A stretch of 64,000 nt of DNA. Origin: Alviniconcha marisindica (lineage: Eukaryota > Mollusca > Gastropoda > Provannidae). The notes beneath the pieces were generated by a model. The model searched no databases and was not told the DNA's origin. It saw nothing but the letters and a program-made list of their open reading frames with translations. Position 1 is the first letter of the stretch. Every line of letters begins with the position of its first letter. The stretch covers positions 275,001 to 339,000 of the forward strand of contig JABMCL010001542.1 in assembly GCA_018857735.1 (NCBI GenBank). The letters are read 5' to 3'. The position numbers and the translations under genes are program-made. Shown in pieces: positions 46,388 to 56,805 of this stretch.

Positions 46388-48824
46388 TGTCTGTGTTTGT
46401 TTACATGCACTGAGTATTGGCATTAGATGAATATGGTATCGCAAAGAGGAAACTAGTTTGGACACACACAAAGTCCAAGAGATGCTACTGAAATGGGTCC
46501 ACCTTGGTTTGGGCTATGTCACAATGCACTAACACCTGCAAGAACACCATGGCCACATTAAGATGTTTTGAGCTGCATAGTTAAATGGGAACTACCCTCA
46601 GCCATGATAAGCTTGTTGCATAATGGCATATCCACCCTCCAGAAGTGGACATAAATCCTTCAGAGACAGCATGTGGCTGCCCATGTGGCAGGGTAATAAA
46701 ACATTGGTCGCACACTCGATCATCTTCCCCTATGGAATGCATTTGTCAATGTACAAGTATGAATGCCAGGTGACCCCCAGTGTTCAGCTGGGGAACGCAA
46801 CAACTACAGCATGAAATCAGACTGACAGAAATGGAGTATCTTTGTGATCTGCAGGGCTGTCAAACTCCTGGATTCCAGCGCAGGAGGTCTGTCTGGTGAT
46901 ACCTCTGTTCTTCAGAAAATTTTAGACAGCAGACTGAAGAGTTACAATAACATGGCTGCATCACAGCTTAAGGTAAATGGAGTGAACTGTAAAGTGTAAT
47001 AATTATAGTAAATAAGGTGGATTTGTTGTGGACAAATGTAATCAAACAAATCTGAAATGTCACTGGCTCTATCCTCAATTCTGTACCTGCATAATTCTTT
47101 ATAAACAATTTTTGTTTTGTTTTAAATTGAACATTGAAGCTGAGATGGAGGAATGCTAACAGTAATTTTTCTGGCCAGTTTTGACTTTGGCTAGTTAATC
47201 CTTAAACAGCATACAGGGTTTTTTAAGTTCAGTTCAGTAATGTTGTCAAGACATCAGTTTTGAAGACCATGGGTTAGTGTGAAAAGTAGTTAATCTGTAA
47301 GGAGTGTACGTGGTTTGTATTTGTGTTGTCAAGACATCAGTTTTGAAGACCAAGGGATAGCGTGAAAAGTAGCTAGTTAGTCCATAAAGAGTGTACTTGG
47401 TTTGTAGTTGTGTTGTTAAGACATCAGTTTTGAAGACCATGGGATACTGTGAAAAGTAGCTAGTTAATCCGTAAAGTGTACAGGGTTTGTAAGTTTAGTC
47501 ATGGTGTCAAGACATCAGTTTGAAGACCGTGGGATAGTGTGAGTAAGTAAGTAACTTGAAGAGTAGCTAGTTAATCCGTAAAGAGTGTACAGGATTTGTA
47601 TGTTCAGTCCTGGTGTCAAAACATCAAATTTGAAGACCATGGGATAGTGTGAAAAATATGGAGTAAGACTGACTAGGAGTTTGCTTTGTTTGTTTGTTTC
47701 ATGTTAGTCTGTTCTGGTTGTCACACAGGTTGGTGCTATAGATGCTGCCATCCGTTCCTGTGAGGAAGTGCTGCTGTCGCAGCCTGAAAACATCAAGGCT
47801 CTGTACAGGCTGGGCAAGGTACTCGCAGCTGTTAAAACAGTTGATCTTCTGTTGCATTCTGGGACCAGGGGTAGCTCAGTGGTTAGAGTGCCAGACTCGT
47901 GATTGAAAGGTCATGAGTTTGAGTCCCGGCAGGAGAATTTTCTTCTTCGGGTTCAACTTTCTGTGCTGACTCTTATTTCGGTATCCATTCCAACCTGTGT
48001 TACTGCAGTAGCACAGAAAAGGTCCTGGTCATTCTGCCAAAAGTGTAGGTGGCAGGTTACAGCTAAACATGCATGCGTCCTTCGTATGTGGTTTTGCATG
48101 AAGTGATGTGACATGGTGCGTGGTTGTATGGTGTACACAGAATGTGCTGAGATGGCAGCAGCCATGTAACATGCAGACAGCACTGTAAATACACCACCTT
48201 GATGGAAATTCAGAAATGCACTGTAAAAAGCTACAGCCACTCATTTAGAATCACATGCGACAAGAGCACAGTGAGTCTGCTCGAGAGTGGAGAATAGTGC
48301 TCTATAAAAGCATTCAACACCAACAACATGCCAGCATATGTCAGACATTTAGGTCATTGTTGCATTCAGGATTCAGCATGCTGGCCTATGTCAGACATTT
48401 TGGTATTTAGTACATTCGTATGTTGTTTATCATGTCACTGCTAGAATTTGACTTTGTATTTGGGAGGTAATTTTTGTGTGTGTGTATGGTCAGTTTAATT
48501 ACTACATTCTCAATCATCTGTGCACAGTGCACAGTTATTACCATCCATTGTGTAAGTTAGGTTTTCTCCATTGGTGTAGCTGCTCATGTTTTGTTTTGTT
48601 TTTCTCTCAGGCATACAGCTCCAAGGGACAGACAGACAAAGCCATACCATTGCTGAAGAAAGCCATCAAGTTAGACCCAGAATCAAAGGTACAGTGTGTG
48701 TGTGTGTGTGGGTGTGTGGTGTGTGTGTGTGTGTGTGTTAGCTATATCATGTCATCAGCCATACAACAAAGACATAATAGTAGTACTGAAGAAAGCCATC
48801 TCGTTAGACCCAGAGTCAAAGGTA

Positions 48825-48883
<59 letters not shown>

Positions 48884-51800
48884 TTTGTTAGCTATATCGT
48901 GTCATTAGCCATACAACAAAGATATAGTGTGTGTTATGTGTGTATGTATGTTGTGTGTGCATGTATGTATGTGTGTGATGACTGCAAGCATCTGTGGCTT
49001 TTGCATGTGCCTCAGGCTGTTAACAGATGGAGTGCCATAAATCATCTGTTATTATGATTATATTTTACAGGTGTAAGATATACCAGTTATTAGAGTCAGT
49101 ATAGCATGAAATAAGAGAAAGGAAAGGAAACAAATTTTGATGTGGCCCAACCTGTACCATCAAGCTGGGGATCTTTCATTGCTGGGTTGCTTGTTTTGGG
49201 AACCAATACCTCACTTTGGAGAACTTCTGAAATTTCTTTTAACGACCTTGTGACCTTTTTCCACATGCCAAGTGGGCTGTTGCATTTTTGTAAAAATTTG
49301 TTTAGAGGTCTCCACCTCATTGCTGCTGGACACCACCGCAGTGTGTTCCCTCACGTGCATTCACTATTAAAGAGCTACAGTATCTACAGATGTGCACATT
49401 TCGGAATTTTGATGCAGTTCTGTGCAATTTTGGTACAATTCTGTTTTATTTTCGTGTACATTGAAAACATACAATAGTGCAGCATTTGTTAGTGGTGTGA
49501 TCCCAGTGTCTGTAAAGCACAACGACCCAATGTGGTGTGGGTGGGGAGGGATTAACAACAAAATTAATGTGGTTACCAGGTTCTTTATTGTAAAGCCCGT
49601 TCTTAATTGGGCGAATGTTTGTTCGCGAACCTAGTTGGGAGTATGCGGCAAACCTAGTTGATTCTTAATTGGGCGAACTTTTGCTTCATGAACCTAGTTG
49701 GAAGTATTCGTCGAACTGCAATGAAGCTATATTTGGGGTCCAAAAAGCTTTGCTCAATGTGTTCTGGGAACATTCACCCTGTTCGATGAACATTGCCTCT
49801 GATTGGCTGAGAACAGAGCTCTCCTGTGGATGAGGAAGAAATAAAAATGGATGATGGTGTTGCTAGGTTCTTCACTCGCTTCAGAGGGATTTTTTTTATT
49901 TGTTGACTTGTGGGAGGCCCAGCCTTGTCTCAGGGACCCAGAATGAGATAGTATGAATTACCCTGTGAGGGATGATTAAAGTATATTGACTTGACTTGAC
50001 TTTAGCCTACATTTTCGATCATGCTGTCTGCTGTACGTCTGCCACAAGTTCGGGCTGAAGCTTGCATCTCATTACAAGCCAGTTGAGAACGAAGTAAAGT
50101 TCATCAAACTGTCCAAACCATGTTCGGCGAACTAAAAGTTCAATTAAGAAATGAATCATAGTTTGTCGAACTGTCCGAAGTATGTTCGGTGAACAAACAT
50201 TCACCCAGTCAAGAACGGGCTTAAGGGTGACTAATGGCTTAAATTTTGTTTTCTGCTTTTCAGCTGTTGCACCGAGAGCTTGCACTCCTGACACACAAGC
50301 ACAAGAAGGAAGTGGAGTCGGAGAAGACGATGTACAAAAGAATGATGGGAAGCATGGCTGATGCAGCTCAGAATGAGAAGGGCGGGAAGTCTGGCACGAG
50401 TGTACGTCTGCTATTAGAGAGTCATGAAAGTCTCAGCATTACTTGAAACTTTCAAGAGCTCAACCTGGGTATTCATGGATGTAGTTTGTTTTCAACTGGA
50501 CAGTTTTCCACATTACAGTAAACCTTGCAGTGGGCTGACAGTCTGCCTGACAGTCTTTAAGAGTGCTACTTTTGGGACCTCATGATTAGTCTGCTCTCTT
50601 AGTGTGTAAAGTGTGTGATTTCAGTTTCTGACTAACAAACATGCATTCAACAGTCTAAAAAAACACACACAAAAACACACACACACAAAGATTGTGTCTC
50701 AGATAAGGTATTAGTGACAACAAGGCACAGAGGTCAACATTTATGAACAAAACAGTACCCTCTAATCTAACAGGTTAGTTTTTTTACTTTAGAGTCCTGT
50801 CAGCCACATTGGGTCACTTCAGGAGGAATTGCACATTAAAATTTGCAAACATGAGTCACCAAATCGCAAATAAAATGCTGGCTCTCAGTTCTTGCTATAA
50901 CACAATCAACTGCAAACACAACCAAGTCAGTAGGGTCAGTAAAAAGGTATTTACGTTTCATTTAGTTATAACTGACAGTGATATTTTCAGACAAGGTATT
51001 CATGACATATTCAGTGCTCTGTCTTATCTCTGTGACTGTCTTCAACTTACACACCCTCCCATGCTCTCTGCTCTGCTTCTGATAGTCCCAGCCTCCAGAT
51101 TCCTTTTACCAGACTTTCCACTGTTGGTTCCAGTGCCTTTTGTGTCTTTGGCCTCTCTACGTGGAATGACCTCCTCTTTCCTATCTGACAGAAACCCTCT
51201 CTGGACTCCTTCAGATCAAACCTGAAGATGTTTCTTTCCCAAAACAATAAACCCGCCATGTTTTCTGTCCTGTGCTGCTATCTTCCTCTGCCTCAAGTCT
51301 CTGTTTGTTGCTGGTTTAAGTTGTGCGCAAATTAAGTTTTGTATGGTCAGTATGCTTGTGTGTATGAGTGCCTGTGTGAGTGTTTGTACGTGCCTAGAAT
51401 AGTCTCTAGGGACAAGATTTTGCGCTTTATAAATACTTTTGATTATTATTAATGCAAAGTCAAGATACAAGTAAAAATCAGATTCATGTTTGATACACAC
51501 TGTTTACATAATTTTGCATATATGAATATCTTTCACCAGTTGTAAATATTTTGAAGCCAGTTAATAGTGCATGGGTTCCCGACACAGATGAGCAGTGCAG
51601 CTTATTTTATTTGGCATGCCTGCATGGGAACCTATATTAGCCACACCTAATGCAGAAAAAGGGGAGAAAGGATTTGGAACTTGTGACGTTGAATGGGCTG
51701 GGAAAGTAGAAACAAAGAAATTCCTGGCAGAGGGTGGAGCATGCATGGCTATTCCAGGCTTTAAATGGAGAACCTTTGACAACTCGGGGGTGGTGGAGGG

Positions 51801-52696
51801 GGGGGGGAGGTTAGTACAAGGTTCCAGGTGAGATCAAAAGATCAAGAGGAAGGAGGTGGAGCTGGACCTTCAAGTTAGCCCAGAAGAGATCATGAGTACA
51901 GAGGTGGAGCTGGGCTGCAAAAGTTGCACTTCTTTCGCTTCGAGTTGTTCCTCAACAGCAGTGCAGTGGACATTGTCCTTGTGATGCTCAGCACGGCAGT
52001 TGAAACAGCAATTGCGCAGTGCACTAGTCACTGCGCAATAGCGAGGGGATATCGCCTTAACACTTCCATTGTTCTGGCGGCGGTCCACGGTCTCTCCAGT
52101 CTTTTTCGGGTGGTATCCATGGTCAAGCCTTTACTCTGTCATCCTCTTCCCCCCTGTCCCCGTCCCTAGTAAGCCATCTCACTTCCGTGGATGTAAAGCA
52201 AAATGTACACACACAACTCTGGGTCTTCAACAGAGGGGACCTTAATTTCTGCATCCACAGTACCCTACTGCAGGGCTTTCATTGGAAAAGTTTACGATTT
52301 AATTATTGTTAAAAGAAGAGGGTAATGTATTGACGGTAAAATCAACACATACGGGAGTTAATTAGCACTTGAAAGATGTCACATGAACACAACAACAAAG
52401 ACCCTGAGTCACCTGTGGTAACTCTCACCTGGCATGTGAGTGAATACAAGGTACATAAACTCCATCAGAGGTACACTAATAAACTCCCTTGTGTGTTGAT
52501 TCTGGGCCTTGTTCTGTTTCAGATTGTATTGACGGTGAGAATGTGTAAGTATTGTGGGCTGTGAGTTAACAGAACGCTTATATATCCGTGCTTGATTAAA
52601 TTCTGTGTACAGGTTCTGAAGTGGTCACTGCTTGCTGGGGGAACAGTTGCAGCAGTGGTATCAGTGGGTGTGGCCTACTATCGTGCTACCCACTGA
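43538..52696 (+). CDS. FKBP8: FKBP8/FKBP38, tail-anchored FKBP-TPR protein (10 coding exons, 472 aa)
   Basis: FKBP8 is a non-canonical FKBP anchored in the mitochondrial outer membrane and ER; in vertebrates it binds Hsp90, Bcl-2 and calmodulin and acts in mitophagy. Exons: 43538-44032, 44484-44625, 45290-45377, 45825-45935, 46211-46285, 46855-46972, 47729-47818, 48611-48688, 50264-50401, 52613-52696; all phases agree. Residues 1-155 are acidic and Ser/Thr/Asp-rich, ending in EDEWMDILGSG, which matches the conserved EEWLDILG of vertebrates. The FKBP fold follows at about 165-270 (VKVKVTGHL, GDVIAAIDMSVALMNKGE, RFAYGTKG). TPRs run from KKRERGNELF at about 280 to about 405, with the typical YSSKGQTDKAIPLLKKAIKLDPESK unit at about 375-399. 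Residues 448-465 form a hydrophobic Ala/Val/Gly tail anchor followed by a short YYRATH end. W-M-D-I could serve as an LC3-interacting core, by inference. The ATG lies directly at the exon start, so a 5' exon exists upstream. Confidence 0.95.
45125..45225 (-). mobile_element. tRNA-like SINE head, family C
   Basis: In complement: GTTTGGCCTAGCAGTAAGGC (A-box region) and CAGTTCGATTCCTCGC (B box). It is shared with the copy near 53675-53765. Confidence 0.5.
45440..45640 (+). repeat. Two-copy direct duplication (~100 bp) in FKBP8 intron 3
   Basis: Both units have 'tttgtacacagtcac', 'gagtatgcagtc' and 'ccctgaactgtgca', with several substitutions between the copies. Confidence 0.75.
46332..46386 (+). 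repeat. (GT) microsatellite
   Basis: About 27 uninterrupted GT units in FKBP8 intron 5, shortly after the donor of exon 5. Confidence 0.95.
47240..47660 (+). repeat. Tandem array, about 5 units of ~85-90 bp, FKBP8 intron 6
   Basis: The unit includes 'gtcaagacatcagttttgaa', 'gaccatgggatagtgtgaaa' and 'agtagctagttaatccgtaa'. Confidence 0.85.
47867..48245 (+). mobile_element. tRNA-derived SINE, family A, in FKBP8 intron 7
   Basis: The head GGGGTAGCTCAGTGGTTAGAG and a B-box-like GGTCATGAGTTTGAGTCCC are about 40 bp apart. The body is shared with 42672-43024 in opposite orientation. Confidence 0.75.
48611..48940 (+). repeat. Partial tandem copies of FKBP8 exon 8 end plus GT-rich donor side
   Basis: Exon 8 ends at 48688 with 'agttagacccagaatcaaag' before GTACAG. 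A second copy at about 48760-48830 has 'gttagacccagagtcaaag' before GTATAG, again followed by a long GT run. A shorter third piece follows near 48890. Confidence 0.85.
49591..50224. mobile_element. TIR element (628 bp) with TAA flanks in FKBP8 intron 8
   Basis: The left end AGCCCGTTCTTAATTGGGCG and the right end, whose complement starts AGCCCGTTCTTGACTGGGTG, form long imperfect terminal repeats. TAA flanks both sides (49591-49593 and 50222-50224), which fits the 3-bp TWA duplications of PIF/Harbinger. Subterminal GAACCTAGTTGG-type repeats follow. There is no transposase. Confidence 0.7.
51010..51455 (+). mobile_element. CR1/L2-like LINE 3' end fragment in FKBP8 intron 9
   Basis: One frame reads FTRLSTVGSSAFCVFG...WNDL...SLDSFRSNLKMFL, the typical C-terminal end of CR1/Rex/L2-type polymerases, broken by stops. 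It ends in an ATT-rich tail near 51445. Confidence 0.7.
52330..52535. repeat. Foldback copy of the TAATTAACTCCC dispersed repeat
   Basis: The left side has 'gggagttaattagcacttga' and the right side 'taaactcccttgtgtgttga', an inverted arrangement, followed by 'ttctgtttcagattgtatt'. It lies in FKBP8 intron 9 close to the last exon. Confidence 0.55.
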
Positions 52697-53295
52697 CACT
52701 CTTCACCGGACAGTTGGAGAAAACGTGCAGCTTAATTGATGTCATACAGTGTGTTGGCTTGGGATATGAAGAGTGTGCCAGCTGTTTTCTGATGTTAGCA
52801 GCCATTTTACAAGGGACCAGACTTTCAAGTGTTTGCTCCGGTTGAATTTTATTTCTTTAAAATTATTTCTACATGTTCAAGAGAAATAGCTTGTATGTTT
52901 GGAGTCTCTTGAGAATCATATCTGTGTGTGCTAGTGCATGTACTGATCTTTTTTAAAGCTCTTTTTTTATGAGCTATTCTCCTATAGCAGCTTAAAAACA
53001 CTTGTTACCAGCTTCAAAACCATTAGCTCTGTTATTAATAATGCTATTATTATTATAATTAGACATTTATAATGTGCCTCCACCTGTCAGAGTTTGCAGC
53101 AGCATGAGGCGTGTACAACGGCAGGTAAATCCAACCATACATCTATGGAATAAATGCACACACACATGCACCCATGCACAGACATTTATAATAATGATTA
53201 AGATTTCTTGGAAGGCGCATTTCCCTAAACAACACAGGCTCAGCACAAAGCACCTTACAATACACCCACTCACACATTCAGTAATCCTTGCAGCC

Positions 53296-53364
<69 letters not shown>
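53296..53364 (+). repeat. (CA) microsatellite
   Basis: About 34 CA units in the FKBP8 3' flank. Confidence 0.95.
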
Positions 53365-53369
<5 letters not shown>

Positions 53370-53674
53370 GACATACAGTCTAAGACATAGTCACAGACTG
53401 ACATTGTGACTGACAAACCACACGCCCACTCACATGCATGCTGGCAGTCAAGCAGGTGCTGGTTAATCTTGTTTAACGCCAAGTTGTCTCCAAAGAAGTA
53501 CTGGTAGGGACCGAGATCCCAGGAGGTGGGGGAGGGGAGAGACACCATGTACATAACGCTACACTGTCATCACCAGAATGATTCCTGCATTAAGATGGAC
53601 AGTGATGAGAGCCTTTATGTTTCATTAATTGTATGAGACAAAGTTGCATGACAGTGTCCATAGACCATGAATTT

Positions 53675-53765
53675 TGAAGAGAGAGGAGAGCTGAAGTGGA
53701 ATCAAACCAAGGTCCTTCTGCTTATCGGCCTATTGCCTTACTGCTAGGCCCTACTGGCTCATGCA
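53675..53765 (-). mobile_element. tRNA-like SINE head, family C
   Basis: In complement: AGGGCCTAGCAGTAAGGC and TTGGTTTGATTCCACTTC. It is aligned with 45125-45225. Confidence 0.5.
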
Positions 53766-54309
53766 GTCAAGCAGTATAATGCTGATTAAGTAAGAGTAAA
53801 AGGGACAAAATCAGTACAAAGGCAGTACAGTTTGTGTAACCATGCATCGAAAACAAACAAAAACTTACAGTACATAAACAGACTAGCTGAAAGCTAGACG
53901 GAACAGGTGAGTTTCAGCTGAGATCATTTATGCACATGGTATTGTTCTTGTTTGTCTTAGTTTTGTTTAAATAAATTTTAAGTCATGGAGCGAGATTTTA
54001 AAAAAAGAAGACAGTTTCATTCATTGCTAAGTATCAAAGGGACAGTTCATTGTACCTGGTATATCAGTGAAGGAACTGTTTAGATACTGAAGAACAGCAT
54101 TGCAAACAGAACAATATCCCCTTTATTATGTTGATGTATTTTGACTGTAGGACTTGCCAGAAAAGTTGCATATCTGTTTTGGTGGTGAAAAATGTGCAGG
54201 TCACAGCACCAGATGTTACAAAATTAGATCTACACTGACACAGTTGACTCTTACACAACCCCACACCATGCCAGAGTGACACATTTTGGCTCTTATGCAT
54301 TCCCACACA

Positions 54310-54725
54310 AGACCAATCAAATACATCATCACAAAATTAGATCCACAATGACACACTTGATTCTTGTACAACTCCACACAGCACCAATCAAAGACAATGC
54401 TACAAAATTAGATCCACAATGACACACATGGTTCTTGCGCAGCTCCAAGCAGAACCAATCAAATACAACCTCACAAAATTGGGTCCATGATGACACACTT
54501 GATTCTTGTGCAACTCCACACAGAACCAATCAAAGACAATGCTACAAAATTAGATCCACAATGACACACATGGTTCTTGCGCAGCTCCAATCAAATACAA
54601 CCTCACAAAATTGGGTCCACAATGACACACATGATTCTTGTGCAACTCCACACAGAACCAAAGACAATCTCACAAAATTAGATCCACAACAACACACATG
54701 ACTCTTGCACAGTTCCACACAGAAC
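54310..54725 (+). repeat. Tandem array, about 6-7 units of ~60-65 bp
   Basis: The unit includes 'caaaattagatccacaatga', 'cacacatg(g/a)ttcttg' and 'cagctccacacagaaccaat'. The ORFs on both strands over it are repeat artefacts. Confidence 0.85.
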
Positions 54726-54974
54726 CAGTCGAAGTACAATACACTGCAGTGCAGGATTTGTTTGTTGGAGGTTGGGTCTACAATAGCACTGAGTAACAGT
54801 ACATGCACTTTTTTTGTCCTGCATTCAGAATTGCAGATTTGTGCGGAAGTTGTAAATGCTTTGCGCATCTAGAGAAAAATATTCTGACTGACACTGTAGA
54901 ATTCGGTGGAAGTGTTTATTTGTTAATATTATGAATCGGTCCATACTGTTAACCTTTGCTTGTGCCTGCTTGTT

Positions 54975-56270
54975 AAAGGGGAATGAAAGCAGTGAAGCTT
55001 CCTGGGCCCTGTTGATAGCATGGAATAAAATAATTTAAATAGACACACCGCAGTTTTTCACCTGATTTCTTCTCCTGTTTGTAATAATCAACATTTGAAA
55101 GTCACACACAAAAACAAAAAACAAAAAACATTACCATGAGTGCTGCCATTTTGTGCCCAGCAGTTGGTATCAGTGATGTCATGAACTAGGCCAGAATGTG
55201 TGGCAAAAGTACCAAACTGTAAAAAATCAAATATGAGGATGTACCTCTGGTTGCATTTATGTACCTTGTATTTACTCGCCTGCCAGGTGAGAATTACTGT
55301 AGGTGACTCGGGTGTTTGTTGTTGTGTGTGTGTGACATCTTTCAAGTGCTAATTAACTCCCTTGTGTGTTGATTCTGCATTCATCCTTGACTCAAAACTG
55401 TCCGTGAAGAAGCACGTCATAAAAATCTGCCAAACTGCTTATTTCGAGCTTGAACGCATTAATTCAATCTGCAGGTTTCTCACTGAAGACGCAACCAAGA
55501 CTTGTTACTTCCTATATCCGCTCACGGCTTGACTTCTGCAACTGTCTCCTCATGGGTACAGCTAATTCTGTCATCCAACCTCTCCAGAAAATTCAGAACT
55601 TTGCTGCAAGACTTGTTCTCTTGGCACCCTGTCACCACCACTCAACACCTCTCCTGGAAAAACTGCACTGGCTTCCCATTTTAGAACATATTAAGTATAA
55701 AGTTGCTTGTATGTGTTTCCATGCTATAAGTGGTTCTGGTCCCGCTTACCTCTCTGAACTGCTACATGTCTGCACTCTGTCTCGTACACTACGCTCTTCT
55801 TCTGACACTCGCATGCTGGAAATCTAAATACAAATGCAAGACTCGTGGCTTTCGCACCTTCTCTTGCCTCTGGACCCCACATTTGGAATTCACTCCCACA
55901 AGACCTTAGACACTGCTCAACCCTGTCATCTTTTAAAGCCAACCTGAAAACCTTCCTCTTCTCACAGTATTTCCATCCTAACTAATATCAGTACCCAGTT
56001 TCTGCTACGGTCATTGTGTGTGTGTATGTAAATTGTTTCGGTAGGACTATGCTCTACATGTGTATAGAATATCATATTTAGGTTAATATGTATCGTGTGA
56101 GCGCTCAGGGCATTGATGAGCGCATGAGAAGTGTACATTATTATTATGAGTGCTCAGGGCCCCATTCTGTTTCAGATTGTATTAAATCTGTTTTTCATGA
56201 GCCAAGCTTTTCCAGCCCTTCATTGATAAAAAGTGAACCAACATGACTGCGCCCTTTGATGTTCAAGTTC
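54975..56270 (+). repeat. Dispersed repeat split by a LINE insertion
   Basis: The parts 54975-55380 and 56148-56270 match other copies (28585-28870, 52330-52535, 63785-63990 and, in part, 23205-23300). Shared pieces include 'attttgtg(t/c)ccagcag', 'gctaattaactcccttgtgt' and 'tctgtttcagattgtatt'. The break is the LINE at 55381-56147. Confidence 0.65.
55381..56147 (+). mobile_element. 5'-truncated CR1/L2-like LINE 3' end
   Basis: It starts within the polymerase (FILDSKLSVKKHV...CQTAYFELERI), continues SYIRSRLDFCNCLL...LEKLHWLPI in a second frame, and ends with a 3' UTR and an ATTATTAT tail. At least two frameshifts are present. It interrupts an older dispersed repeat, described separately. Confidence 0.85.
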
Positions 56271-56514
56271 AGTGCCAAAAAAGTATGCCCATTAGGTATC
56301 TACTGACAGAAAAAATGAATGAAGCATACAGATGTTGAAAGCCAGCATGCATCATCTCTTTGATTCACCTTTAAATAAACGTTTCCTTGTGCCTGAAAAT
56401 AAGATTCTTAAACAGGAATTGAACAAGTGTTTAGTACAAGCTGCAACTGAATGCTGTACAAGACTGCATAAGAACATGACTGACCAACATCTTTGTCTTC
56501 CAACTTCAACATTT

Positions 56515-56805
56515 TGAAGACTCCGTCACTTTTAATGCATAATGAGTTATTTGGGCATTTTTACAATCCACTGAACTCTAACAGGGACTAATTATGTGAT
56601 CTCTTTTCATGTGTAAACACATGGGGGCCCTCAGTTTACAGTCTCCTCTGAAGGACTTTTTTTAGCGTCTGCATGGACTTTGACTGGAGAAATCTCAAGA
56701 CACTTGCAAAGCTTAGCATGTGACAGTCACCCATTCATGCGGTGACCATGCTTGATTGTGCTCAGTTTGGCTTCCGAGAGCATGCGCTCTCACTTTCTGC
56801 CACCA
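56515..56805 (-). mobile_element. Probable 5S-rRNA-derived SINE, second copy
   Basis: On the minus strand it has GCTCTCGGAAGCCAAACTG (compare 5S TGATCTCGGAAGCTAAGC), then ATGAATGGGTGACTG. It aligns with 41340-41610 along the body, including 'aaggacttttt' and 'gcttagca'. Confidence 0.5.

Noticed and set aside
49096..49320. Minus-strand 74-codon ORF in FKBP8 intron 8 with plausible protein character
   Set aside because: No family recognised, no splice or promoter context, and it lies in an intron of an expressed gene on the other strand.
51850..52160. Possible decayed retroelement zinc knuckle on the minus strand (NCCFNCRAEHH...VHC)
   Set aside because: The Cys/His spacing is suggestive, but the second half of the motif is frame-shifted and no neighbouring gag or pol motifs are recognisable.
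54435..54868. ORFs on both strands over 54310-54725
   Set aside because: They arise from a tandem array with units divisible in frame. No start context, no domain.
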